Origin: Leptofilum sp041987425 | Lineage (GTDB): Bacteria > Chloroflexota > Anaerolineae > Promineifilales > Promineifilaceae | Assembly: GCA_041987425.1 (NCBI GenBank) | Contig: JBHIWP010000001.1 | Location: 1-64,000, forward strand | Length of the DNA: 64,000 bases | Direction of reading: 5' to 3' | Shown here: positions 52,028 to 60,802 of the stretch, piece after piece | Numbering within the stretch: the stretch's first letter is position 1 | Layout of the letters: each line of letters starts with the position of its first letter | Notes under the pieces: model-generated | What the model was told of the DNA's origin: nothing | Databases searched by the model: none | What the model saw: only the letters and a program-made list of their open reading frames with translations | Translations under genes and position numbers: made by a program

Positions 52028-54556
52028 TTACACAGGTGCCCCTTGTTTTTCGCGGGCCTGGTCTAAACTTTGTTGCAAATAACGCGCCAGCTTGGCAACA
52101 TGCGGCTTGTGCAACATGCTGCTGTGGGAACCCGAAACTGTGCGCAAGGTAATGGGTCGGTTTACATAATCTACCCACTCATTGGCGTTGTTGGCCGGGT
52201 TCAATAGTGGTCGACTTTGGGCCTCAAAGACAATCACCTCGCCGTCATACCCTGCATGTGTGTACTCAATCAGGGCCTCCAAATGGGCCTCAATTAACTT
52301 TTGCCGATATTGTGGCAAATCGTCTGCCTGGTCGATCACGTCCGTTGCCGTCATATTGTCTTCTTCCGACGCTGCGCTAATTTTTCGCCAGAGTGCGCGC
52401 AGAGCAACGCGCCCTTTGCGCCGCACGCGCGAGGAAATTTCACCCCCGCCCAGGCGCATGAACTCGCGCAGCCAGTAGGGGCTGTTCTGCACAAAATCAA
52501 CAATGAAACGGCCGTTTAGCGGAGCGCGTTCACTAAAGTTGGCGGGGGGCGGATCGATCACCGTAAGAATGGGCACCTCTTCGCCATCAGCCTGAAGCTG
52601 CCGGGCAACCTCGTAAGCAATATCTCCGCCCATGCAGTAGCCGCCTAAGTAGTAGGGGCCAACGGGCTGCACCTGCCGAATTTGCTGCACATAAAAAGCT
52701 GCCATGTCTTCCAGGCGATTAAATGGCTCTGCTTCGCCATCCAGGCCCCGGGCCTGCACGCCATAGAAAGGCTGCTCGTCATCCATCAGGTCCGCCAGGT
52801 CTTTCAGCCACAAAATATCCCCGGTGACGCCGTGAATACAGAAGAATGGCGGCTTGCTGCCGCTGGTGCGAATAGGCACCATTGATGTCCAGGTTTGGCC
52901 GTCTTCCCCCTGGCGAATCAGGTCGGCCAGGGCCGAAATGGAGGGCGCCTGAAACAGCGTGGCCAGCGGCAAATTGTGCCCGGTAACGGACTGCATCTCT
53001 GTAAAGAGGCGTACGGCCGTCCAGGAGTTGCCTCCCAGATCAAAAAAGTCATCATAAATGCCAATACCAGCTTCCCCCAGCACATTTTCCCAAACGCCTA
53101 CAAGCTGCTCTTCCAGCTCGTCACGAGGGGCAGCGTAGGCCGGTTTTCCGCTTTCCGTGTCACCAGCTTTGGCCGCGCCATTGGCATAGGAGGTGGTGGA
53201 AACGGCCGTTGGCAGCGCCAGCTCATCCAGGGGAGTGTCTACATCAGCCAGATAGGCATCCAAAATTTGCTTAAAAGCAGCCAGCGTTAAGTCACGCTCC
53301 GCCTGGCTAAAAACATCTTCATGAAAGTCAAAGAAGAAGGTCAAGTTGCCGTCCACTTCAAATTCATGCACGTGCAGAGCAAAGCTGTCGCTGCCCGCGT
53401 GGGGATGCACCAGCGTCTGTTCTACGGGTTTATCCTCAAACAGAAGCTCGGGCCGGTGATGAAAGTTAAACATGATGTCCAGCAGCTTGCTTTCCATGGC
53501 AACGGCCGTGCCATACTGATAATGAATCAGCGTTTGCTGGAGCGATTTGCTCACTTTCTTGGTCAGCGTGGCAAACGTTTCGCCCTCTTCCATTTCTACT
53601 ACCACGGGGCAAATTTCCATCAGCAGGCCAATGGTGCGCTTCATGGGCTTGGTGGGGCGGTTGTGAAAGGGCATCATGGTTGCCAGACGTTGGTTTCCCG
53701 TCATGTAGTGCAGCTGGGCAAAGTAGATGGTCAGCAGCACGTTCAACATGCCCAAATCGTAGGTCATCTTAATGACGCCGGGGCGCTGCATGGCATCCTT
53801 CAGCTTTTTAGAACGTTCGGAATCCAGCTTGAAGGCGACGCGCTGCATCCGATGGCTCTTTTTTTGGTGGGAACGGCCGTAAAACCGGAGCGGCTCTATG
53901 CCGTCCGCCAGCTGCTTCCGCCAGAAAGCGCCCGATTTCTCATATCGGGGTGAAGCGGTATACCCTTTTTCAAACTCAACGTACGCCTCAAATGCGGGGA
54001 TGTCTGTCTTTGGCGTCATGGTTCCCTGCTCTTTGGCTTCGGCATACAGGCTCATGACGCGGCGATAGACGATAAAAACAGAAGCGGCATCGACTATCAT
54101 GTGATGCTGATTGATGTACCAAAAATAAGCATCTTCTGCCAGCTTAATCAGTACGATGTCATAAGCGCATTGGCTAATGTCCAGCGCCAGCTGGCTGCGG
54201 GCATTCAACCACTCCTGCAGAAACGCTTCCGGAGCGGCTTCAGTGGAAAAATCAAGCTGTTCCAATGCCTTGGGCGGCTCGGGCAAGACAACACGCCAGG
54301 GCACGCCATCCTGGTTGCGTACAACGGTGCGCATGGCATCACTACCCTGTATTACTTTGGCAACGGCCGTTGCGAATAAATCAACATCAATTGGCGCATT
54401 GAGCCGAAACGTGACGATGACGTTGAACAAGGGTGAACTAGGGCGCAGGCTTTGGCCAACCCAATAGATCATTTGCAGCTTGGTTAAATTGGAGTTGGCG
54501 TAGATATCTTTTCGACTTTGCCTGGACATCTTTTCTAGTGAAGCTGTTGCTTGCAT
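52028..54556 (-). CDS. Stand-alone C-PCP-TE protein 2 with cysteine in the thioesterase nucleophile position
   Basis: An 842-residue paralog of the next gene, with the same order: condensation domain (~25-460, NQHHMIVDAASVF at ~150), carrier domain (~480-545, FDLGGNSWTAVRL) and thioesterase (~555-840). The thioesterase elbow reads GGYCMGG (~637), so the nucleophile would be cysteine rather than serine; acid and base are in TVIDPPPANF and GSHSSMLHKPH. Cysteine thioesterases are known from some peptide synthetases that make strained or amide-linked products. As in the paralog, there is no adenylation domain. A leader with overlapping hairpins (54584-54625) precedes the ATG. The two tandem copies probably arose by duplication and may act on different substrates or in sequence. 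Confidence 0.9.
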   Translation of the reverse strand: MQATASLEKMSRQSRKDIYANSNLTKLQMIYWVGQSLRPSSPLFNVIVTFRLNAPIDVDLFATAVAKVIQGSDAMRTVVRNQDGVPWRVVLPEPPKALEQLDFSTEAAPEAFLQEWLNARSQLALDISQCAYDIVLIKLAEDAYFWYINQHHMIVDAASVFIVYRRVMSLYAEAKEQGTMTPKTDIPAFEAYVEFEKGYTASPRYEKSGAFWRKQLADGIEPLRFYGRSHQKKSHRMQRVAFKLDSERSKKLKDAMQRPGVIKMTYDLGMLNVLLTIYFAQLHYMTGNQRLATMMPFHNRPTKPMKRTIGLLMEICPVVVEMEEGETFATLTKKVSKSLQQTLIHYQYGTAVAMESKLLDIMFNFHHRPELLFEDKPVEQTLVHPHAGSDSFALHVHEFEVDGNLTFFFDFHEDVFSQAERDLTLAAFKQILDAYLADVDTPLDELALPTAVSTTSYANGAAKAGDTESGKPAYAAPRDELEEQLVGVWENVLGEAGIGIYDDFFDLGGNSWTAVRLFTEMQSVTGHNLPLATLFQAPSISALADLIRQGEDGQTWTSMVPIRTSGSKPPFFCIHGVTGDILWLKDLADLMDDEQPFYGVQARGLDGEAEPFNRLEDMAAFYVQQIRQVQPVGPYYLGGYCMGGDIAYEVARQLQADGEEVPILTVIDPPPANFSERAPLNGRFIVDFVQNSPYWLREFMRLGGGEISSRVRRKGRVALRALWRKISAASEEDNMTATDVIDQADDLPQYRQKLIEAHLEALIEYTHAGYDGEVIVFEAQSRPLLNPANNANEWVDYVNRPITLRTVSGSHSSMLHKPHVAKLARYLQQSLDQAREKQGAPV

Positions 54557-54583
54557 ACAAATCCCCTACCAAAACAAGAACAA

Positions 54584-54625
54584 GGTTGCTCTGCCAGCAA
54601 CCTCCTGTCGTTATTTACAGGAGGT
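54584..54625 (-). promoter_or_regulatory. Overlapping hairpins, possible attenuator before C-PCP-TE 2
   Basis: Read on the minus strand, ACCTCCTGT can pair with ACAGGAGGT (plus coordinates 54600-54608 with 54617-54625), or GGTTGCT with AGCAACC (54584-54590 with 54596-54602). The stems share bases and cannot form together. The second stem is followed on the minus strand by TTGTTCTTGTTTT, a terminator-like tail, about 30 bases before the start codon. It may also simply terminate the acyltransferase transcript. Confidence 0.45.
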
Positions 54626-54693
54626 GCGCAGCAAGTAAAAGCGGGAAAGTTTTTGAAATCAAGGAAGCGCGATTCGTCCGCTTTTACTCAAGC

Positions 54694-55845
54694 TTACCCA
54701 AACGAATATTTATAAAGCTTCTTAACTGGCAGCAAACTTACCAACCGCATCAACGCAAGTGGCACACCCAGGGCAAAAAAGATCATAATCGGTTGGTACA
54801 AAATCTGATATTCCAAAATCCAAGGCACAAATCTAAACAGCAAGGTTCCTACAAGCTCCAAAACCTGCTCATGAACCAGGTAGATGCCAAATGCCTTAGC
54901 CCCAATATCCATAATTTGCGGTGTAAGCGGCAGCTTTAGCTTTTCAACAGACAGCATTGCCAGCATAAACAGGCCAGCATAAATGTTGGTGGTATACGTA
55001 GAAAAGAAATCAATCCACGGCTGCCCAGACAGAGCCAGCAGCACCTCGAACTCTACCAGCGAGAGGAGATAGAAGACGACCGTCCCGACCACCAGCTTGT
55101 TTCTGTGCCGCAAGAAGAACGGCTTGAAATCGCCAATGTGAAAACCAAATACAATGCCTAAAGCAAACCAGAAAAGACGACGAGGAAAGAACCACAGCGG
55201 TGTCAGGGAGATCAGGGTGGGAACCACCGGCTCGCCAAGGCCAAATAGCTGTAAATAGCGCAACGTTTCCACAAACAACATCATTACGGCCGTTACCACC
55301 AGCAGCCACTTCCAATGCTTCTTAGCCAGCGGCACCAAAATGGGCGACAGCAAATAGAGCTGAATCAGCAGCGGAATGTAGTAATATGACCCCGTCGCCC
55401 CACCAATCAGCAGGCGACGAACATATTCCCAAACGTTGGGATACACACGGTTGTAAAAAACTGCCTGACCAACAAAAATGATGATCGACCATACAAGATA
55501 GGGTATTAATAAGCCAACAACCCGGGCTTTTAGAATAGGCCACTTTATCTTTGCATCCTTACGTCCGGCGGCAAAGGCAATGAAATAGCCCGAAACCATT
55601 AAAAAGACAGGAACGCCAAAGGCAATAAAGCGCCGAACAACAGATAACCCCCAGTACGTGGCAGAGTGAACCTGATCGTAGCTGGGGCATCTAACCGGGG
55701 GAGTAAGGTCTTCACAAGAAGCAGCCACCTCTGGTCTGTATCGCCAGGCCAGATCAAATGTTGCCTGGTACCCAAAGGTGGCTGAATGGTTCAGGATTAA
55801 ACCCAAAATACCCAGTCCCATGAGCAGTAAAAATCTTCTGGTCAT
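54694..55845 (-). CDS. Membrane acyltransferase, family 3 (OafA/YrhL type)
   Basis: A 383-residue integral membrane protein with about ten hydrophobic helices. The catalytic-type histidine is in LILNHSATFGYQ near residue 20, and other family features include FIAFGVPVFLMVSGYFIAF and LVHEQVLELVGTLLFRF. Family members transfer acetyl or other acyl groups to sugars, lipids and secreted metabolites at the membrane. In this position, between the free carrier protein and the tandem C-PCP-TE genes on the same strand, it most likely acylates the cluster product or helps export it. That role is inference; a cell-envelope function cannot be excluded. Confidence 0.85.
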   Translation of the reverse strand: MTRRFLLLMGLGILGLILNHSATFGYQATFDLAWRYRPEVAASCEDLTPPVRCPSYDQVHSATYWGLSVVRRFIAFGVPVFLMVSGYFIAFAAGRKDAKIKWPILKARVVGLLIPYLVWSIIIFVGQAVFYNRVYPNVWEYVRRLLIGGATGSYYYIPLLIQLYLLSPILVPLAKKHWKWLLVVTAVMMLFVETLRYLQLFGLGEPVVPTLISLTPLWFFPRRLFWFALGIVFGFHIGDFKPFFLRHRNKLVVGTVVFYLLSLVEFEVLLALSGQPWIDFFSTYTTNIYAGLFMLAMLSVEKLKLPLTPQIMDIGAKAFGIYLVHEQVLELVGTLLFRFVPWILEYQILYQPIMIFFALGVPLALMRLVSLLPVKKLYKYSFG

Positions 55846-55893
55846 TTAGGGATATATCCTTCTATAAATGTTTTTACTGTTTTGGGTATTAAA

Positions 55894-56133
55894 TTAGCTC
55901 TGAGAAGCGACGTAATCAGACATTGATTTTACGCTCTGGAAATTGTCAATTGTCACATCTTCATCGGGCACTTCAATGCCAAACTTTTCTTCAACGAAGG
56001 AAACAAGACGAAGAATACCCAACGAATCGATAATACCGGCAGCCAGCAGGTTTTCGCTTTCATCCAGTTCGCTGCTGGAACCATTCATTAATTCTTCGCG
56101 GATGTACTCTTTCAAAACAACAGATGCATTCAT
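55894..56133 (-). CDS. Free-standing acyl/peptidyl carrier protein
   Basis: A 79-residue carrier protein with the phosphopantetheine-attachment serine Ser37 in AAGIIDSLGILRLVSFVEE and the usual acidic helix 2 (FGIEVPDEDV). It lies between the first halogenase and the acyltransferase, and the adenylation and dehydrogenase genes are three to four genes upstream. In pyrrole pathways a small PltL-type carrier holds proline while it is oxidised to pyrrole and halogenated; size and setting fit that job. Loading by the stand-alone adenylation enzyme is inferred. Confidence 0.9.
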   Translation of the reverse strand: MNASVVLKEYIREELMNGSSSELDESENLLAAGIIDSLGILRLVSFVEEKFGIEVPDEDVTIDNFQSVKSMSDYVASQS

Positions 56134-56338
56134 TTTTATTGATCTCCCATTGGAAAATATTGATTACCAGAGCAACGCTGTAAAAGCCCAAAGAACTTCA
56201 AAATAGAACAAGTTGAAATCTGGTATTTACTAGAGCAAATCACATAAAAAGCTTTTCTATGATTTACTACGAATTAAGCGTGCTCTTGAAAATACGCTAT
56301 TAATCTACCAGTGAAATCTTGAGATAAGCCTTACAACA

Positions 56339-57670
56339 TCAAACGTGCAAAGTGTCTAGAATTTTGGATCTTCCTGACATGACACCATCAATAAAATCGC
56401 TTTCGTAAATTCCGGCTTGTTTGGCCATTTCCAGGAAGTTGGTAGAGCGATTGGAAATGTCGGAAGCAACTAACATCATCTCCAGTTCAACCAGCGGCAT
56501 AGACTTCATCAAATCAATTACCAGCTCTGGGTCTACCCCGTCACCACCGTAATCACCCAGGGCTAACGAACGCGAGAAGCCATAGTGCTGCCGCAGGCGC
56601 GTGTCTAGCATTCGGGCATAGTTCTCGGCCCGGTCTGGGCGCTTGAAGGTAGATTCAATAACCCAGGAAATAACGGAGCCCGCGTAGAATGCGGCTTGAA
56701 TACCGTGCGAGAAGATAGGGTCGACAAAGGCCCCAGCATCACCAATACAGCCGAAATTTGTCCCCGTCAGCTGTGTGGAATAGTAAGAGTAATCTGGCCG
56801 AAATGTTAGCGAGTTTTCAACGTATTCGGCGTTTGCCAGCAGTTCACGCAGATAAGGGATCTGTCGCACAGTTTTGAGGAAATATTCCTCCTGCTCTTTT
56901 TTCCCCATGCGTTTGATGTTACCCGTGTTGATGATAAGGCCGATGCTTGCACTTTTACGCAGCTGAATGTGCCAGCTCCAGCCGTCTTCAAAGGAGTTGA
57001 TGAAGGTAACTGGCTTAACTTTGCCAACGCTTTCCGGTCCGTAGCTGCAGCCGTCTGCGGCCACAAAGTTGGCGTTGGTAAAGTAGCCCCACATCCCCAA
57101 GAAGGTACGATGACCTTCTACGAGCTTGCGCGACTTAAACTGCTTGGCAAGAACGGTACCAGGGCCACTGGCATCAACCACGTAGCGACATTGGATTGCC
57201 CCTGCACCACGTGTCCCTTCTCGCATATCATGATAGCTAACAACTGGCTGCTCGCAGGAAAAATCCACGCCGGTAACGTTAACTTCTTCGTGTACCTGGG
57301 CGCCCTGTGAAGCAGAATGTTTGAGCAGAAGATGATCGAATTCATCTCGCTCCACGTGAAGTGCGGGGCGGTCGTAGCCAAAGCTAGAAAAGTTGAACTG
57401 ATGAATACGGCCGTTCCACACGGTAATCCCACCAGCCTTCGCCAAAAAACCCTCTTCTTCTATCTTTTTTGAAGCGCCAGACAAATCTGTAAACTTCCAA
57501 AAATGCGGAATTAAACTCTCTCCAACCGTGGGGCGAGGATGACGTGCTTTCTCCAGCAAAACCACGTCAAAGCCGCGTTGGGCCAGTAGCGCAGATGCAT
57601 GACTGCCCGCAGGCCCACCCCCAATTACTACAACATCACTGCGACTTGGAACACCTTCATTCGTATTCAT
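56339..57670 (-). CDS. FAD-dependent halogenase 1 (carrier-protein-substrate type)
   Basis: A 443-residue flavoprotein. The dinucleotide-binding motif is VVVIGGGPAGSHAS (~13-26), the halogenase family segment PTVGESLIPHFWKF at ~47, the diagnostic W-x-W-x-I appears as GWSWHIQL at ~231 (IQ instead of IP), and the flavin-contact motif GCIGDAGAFVDPIFSHG is near residue 300. The GESLIP start and DPIFSHG are shared with PltA, CndH and related halogenases that act on carrier-bound aromatic groups. It would use FADH2, oxygen and chloride or bromide to halogenate the pyrrole. No flavin reductase gene is in the window, so reduced flavin must come from elsewhere. Confidence 0.88.
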   Translation of the reverse strand: MNTNEGVPSRSDVVVIGGGPAGSHASALLAQRGFDVVLLEKARHPRPTVGESLIPHFWKFTDLSGASKKIEEEGFLAKAGGITVWNGRIHQFNFSSFGYDRPALHVERDEFDHLLLKHSASQGAQVHEEVNVTGVDFSCEQPVVSYHDMREGTRGAGAIQCRYVVDASGPGTVLAKQFKSRKLVEGHRTFLGMWGYFTNANFVAADGCSYGPESVGKVKPVTFINSFEDGWSWHIQLRKSASIGLIINTGNIKRMGKKEQEEYFLKTVRQIPYLRELLANAEYVENSLTFRPDYSYYSTQLTGTNFGCIGDAGAFVDPIFSHGIQAAFYAGSVISWVIESTFKRPDRAENYARMLDTRLRQHYGFSRSLALGDYGGDGVDPELVIDLMKSMPLVELEMMLVASDISNRSTNFLEMAKQAGIYESDFIDGVMSGRSKILDTLHV

Positions 57671-57789
57671 GCCTTTAAAATTCCTTTCTCCTGAGATTTC
57701 ATAAAATTACAGATGTTCGCTAAACACTACTAGCGAACATTTCAATCATCACTACTTCTTTTAAATAAAGGCAAATTTGTTCAGTGCAT

Positions 57790-57821
57790 CACGGCCTATT
57801 TCTAAGAAAAAATAGGCCGTG
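57790..57821 (-). terminator. Hairpin between the two halogenase genes
   Basis: CACGGCCTATTT (57790-57801) and AAATAGGCCGTG (57810-57821) form a perfect 12-bp stem with an 8-base loop. It lies 36 bp after the stop of halogenase 2 on the minus strand, so it probably divides the pyrrole genes into two transcripts or levels of expression. Confidence 0.6.
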
Positions 57822-57856
57822 ACAGACAGTTCCAGATTTGTGTATTACGTCAGCGA

Positions 57857-59131
57857 TTAGTCGCTTGCAACGTGACTAAATAGAGTAGGTTTTTCTTTTT
57901 CCAGGCGTGCCATTTTTGCATTTACCTTCCGTACCGCCTGCAAGCCACGCGAAGGTTCTTTTTGGTAGATGCGGCCAGCAAAAATGTCTATAAAATCTTC
58001 GTTGTAGCGCGTGTGGGCAAAGAAGGCAAAAGAAATTGGGCTGGCCCAGAAACAATCCAGCACGTCTTGAATCGTGTCCATTCCCAGCTCGCAATGCTCC
58101 TCATAAGCTGCAAAGGGATTTTCCAGGTCACGACCTACCCCGTCATGAAGATAAGCGGTAATCGCCTCGGCTGCCAGACTTGCTTCTTTTAGGGCAAAAT
58201 GAAGCCCAAAGGAAAAAATAGGATCAATAAAGCGATGGGCATCTCCGACACTGATGAACCCCTTGCCCGTAAAGCCGCGAATATGGTACGAATAATTTGA
58301 TGTTGCCCTCACTTCTTCAACAAGGGTTACATCAGGCACGCGGTCTGAAAGGGCCGGGTTTATTTTGTGCATCTCGCGCAGATAAAATTCGCGCATGTCT
58401 TCATTCGCTTCGCGATAATAATCAGAGGGAGTGACGACACCAATACTGACGGTCTCTTCATCAATGGGAATAAACCAGGCCCAATGATTTTTCTTTTCAT
58501 AGAAAATCAGCGTGTTGTCCTCTTCATCACGCTTGGCGTTTTTCACATGGGAGTAAATTGCAAGTTGGCGGTCATATTTACCCCGCTCTTTCTGGCCGGC
58601 AATGCCAGCAGTCGACAAAAACGTTGCCTGGCCTGAGGCATCCAGCACCACCTCGGCCTCAATCGTTTCAGTCTCGCCATTCTCCAGCCGAACCTCAACA
58701 CCATAGACGGTGCCATCTTCTTTTTGCAATACTTTAGAAGCCTTGCCCTGCACTAACTCAGCGCCATCCTTAAGCGCTTTGTCTAGAACAATGCGGTCAA
58801 AGTCACTGCGCTTTACTTGCCACGTAGAGTTCTTGACAAGCTTGCCTTCTTCATCGCGCTTCATAACGGGCAGCCAAAAAGTGCCTTTGCCACCCTGACC
58901 ATACACGGTAACGCCGTGTTTAATCGTTTTGGGAATATTTTCCATCTCGGCTTCGAGCCCCAGCTCGCGCACCGACTGACCACATTCGCCCGTCATGGAC
59001 TCGCCGATGTGAAATCGGGGGAATGTTTCTTTTTCAATAATGATGGATTTGATCCCACGCTTTGCCAGATGAATAGCGCTTGCCGCGCCACCGGGACCAC
59101 CACCAACAATCACAACTTCCGTCTTTTTCAT
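57857..59131 (-). CDS. FAD-dependent halogenase 2
   Basis: A 424-residue flavoprotein with EVVIVGGGPGGAASAIHLAK at the N-terminus, FPRFHIGESMTG near residue 38, the complete halogenase signature HWAWFIPI near residue 213, and GKGFISVGDAHRFIDPIFSFG near residue 285. It differs clearly from halogenase 1, which has the variant WSWHIQ, so the two are not a recent duplication. In pyoluteorin one enzyme halogenates twice, while other clusters use separate halogenases for different positions or substrates. Here the second enzyme may add another halogen to the pyrrole or act on a different part of the product. It follows the adenylation gene by 76 bp. Confidence 0.87.
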   Translation of the reverse strand: MKKTEVVIVGGGPGGAASAIHLAKRGIKSIIIEKETFPRFHIGESMTGECGQSVRELGLEAEMENIPKTIKHGVTVYGQGGKGTFWLPVMKRDEEGKLVKNSTWQVKRSDFDRIVLDKALKDGAELVQGKASKVLQKEDGTVYGVEVRLENGETETIEAEVVLDASGQATFLSTAGIAGQKERGKYDRQLAIYSHVKNAKRDEEDNTLIFYEKKNHWAWFIPIDEETVSIGVVTPSDYYREANEDMREFYLREMHKINPALSDRVPDVTLVEEVRATSNYSYHIRGFTGKGFISVGDAHRFIDPIFSFGLHFALKEASLAAEAITAYLHDGVGRDLENPFAAYEEHCELGMDTIQDVLDCFWASPISFAFFAHTRYNEDFIDIFAGRIYQKEPSRGLQAVRKVNAKMARLEKEKPTLFSHVASD

Positions 59132-59207
59132 GAATCTAACCTCGTTGGGGCAAAAGAAAACAGCCTAATGCCTTCTCCTACCTGATTTTTGCCGCGCTGA
59201 TTCCTGC

Positions 59208-60800
59208 TCAAGTAGCAACGACTTCCTCTAAGATGTTTTCAGACATTGCCTGAAGCTCACGTCTATTAATTTTCCCAGTCGATGTGCGTGGGAAATCTGC
59301 CATAACATAAATCTTGGTCGGCACGGCATAGGGTGGTAACTTTTCACCAACATGCTTGGCCAAAAGGCTCTGCGTTAACTCTGCGTCTTCATTGGGAATT
59401 ACGGCCGCTTCAATCAACTGACTGCCATTGCCATCTGAAACGGTGTAAACGGCCGCTTCCTTCACATTATCATGCGAGAGCAAAGCCACTTCTACTTCAT
59501 CCAGCTCCACTCGGTAACCGCGCGTTTTTACCTGGCGATCCTTGCGGCCAAAGTATAAAAAGTTGCCGTCTGGTAGCTGCTGCACCAGATCGCCTGTACG
59601 GTAAAAAACATCTTCATAATGGCCAAATACCGAACGGCGGAAAAACCCTTTCTCATTTAGATCGGGCCGACCCCAATAACCGCGCATCACCGTGCCGCCT
59701 CTTACCAGCAGCTCGCCAATTTCCCCTTGCGCCACAGGTTGGTCATCGCCGTCAACCACCAGCATCTCTTCATTGGCGCAGGCCAGACCAATAGGAATGG
59801 TGTCTTCCATATCTTCCGGCAGTTCGGGCACGTGGTAATAGGTGCAGACGTTTGTCTCCGTGGGGCCATATAAATTGCTAAATTTCTTATCCAACCACAG
59901 CTTCATCAGCTCCCGCAAATGCTTGGTGGGGAACACCTCACCGGCAAATAGCACCCAACGCAGCGCGCTCAAATCACGCGAATCCAGCGCCCCACGCTCC
60001 ATTAGCTGAATGAGCGCAAATGGCACCGTGTAAGAAACCGTAATCTTTTCGTCCTGCAAAAGCTGCGAATGGCTCGCGGGAAACTTGGTAACATATTCGG
60101 GAATAATGACCACGGTGCCGCCAGCCAGCATCGTAGCAAACAGATCAAATGTAGAAAGATCAAAATGGTAAGGCGCATGATTCGTTACCCGATCTTCATG
60201 CGTCAGGCCATATTCGGCGCAGGCCCACTCGGCAAAGCTTAAGGCGCTGCGGTGGGTGTGCATAATGCCTTTGGGCGTGCCGGTCGAGCCGGAAGTGTAA
60301 AGAATGTAGGCTAAATCTTGCTCAATCACATGGATATCTGGCTGGTTGTGCAGGTCAGGATTCGTAACCTCTTCCCATAGAATGCAGTTGACATCCAAAT
60401 CATCTTGCGGGGCAACGCCTATCAGGCAACTTAAATCAGTATCGGTAACCATGCAGCGCACCTGCGCCAGCTTGTTTTGCTTGGTAATAACCACATTGAT
60501 CTGGCAGTCACTGATGACATAGTTCAGCCGCTCGACAGGAGCGAACGGATCCAGCGGCACGTAGGCAGCGCCTGCCTTCATGATGCCGTAGATAGAAACG
60601 GCCGATTCAATATCTTTGTTAATGTAAATGCCAACGCGATCGCCCCGCTTCACGCCCTGCTGCTGCAATACATAAGCCAGGTTGTTGGCCTGCTGCTGCA
60701 GCGTGGCGTAAGAGATGCCTTTTCCGTTACAGCGAATGGCATCACGATCCGGATACTGTGCGGCCGTTTGGTCAAGTGCTTGTGGCAAAGAATAAATCAT
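59208..60800 (-). CDS. Stand-alone amino acid adenylation enzyme, proline-type pocket (PltF-like)
   Basis: A 530-residue adenylation domain with no carrier or condensation domain. Core motifs are ILYTSGSTGTPKG (A3), HFDLSTFDLF (A4), FSNLYGPTETNV (A5), YRTGDLVQQLPDG (A7), GRKDRQVKTRGYRVELDEVE (A8) and the catalytic lysine in STGKINRREL (A10). My hand-read specificity residues D-L-F-Y-L-A-L-V match, in seven of eight positions, the DLLYLALV pattern I recall for the L-prolyl-activating enzymes PltF, RedM and CloN4. It would load L-proline onto the free carrier protein. The dehydrogenase gene upstream ends two bases before this start, so the two are translationally coupled, as expected for consecutive steps. 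Confidence 0.88.
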   Translation of the reverse strand: MIYSLPQALDQTAAQYPDRDAIRCNGKGISYATLQQQANNLAYVLQQQGVKRGDRVGIYINKDIESAVSIYGIMKAGAAYVPLDPFAPVERLNYVISDCQINVVITKQNKLAQVRCMVTDTDLSCLIGVAPQDDLDVNCILWEEVTNPDLHNQPDIHVIEQDLAYILYTSGSTGTPKGIMHTHRSALSFAEWACAEYGLTHEDRVTNHAPYHFDLSTFDLFATMLAGGTVVIIPEYVTKFPASHSQLLQDEKITVSYTVPFALIQLMERGALDSRDLSALRWVLFAGEVFPTKHLRELMKLWLDKKFSNLYGPTETNVCTYYHVPELPEDMEDTIPIGLACANEEMLVVDGDDQPVAQGEIGELLVRGGTVMRGYWGRPDLNEKGFFRRSVFGHYEDVFYRTGDLVQQLPDGNFLYFGRKDRQVKTRGYRVELDEVEVALLSHDNVKEAAVYTVSDGNGSQLIEAAVIPNEDAELTQSLLAKHVGEKLPPYAVPTKIYVMADFPRTSTGKINRRELQAMSENILEEVVAT

Positions 60801-60802
60801 CT

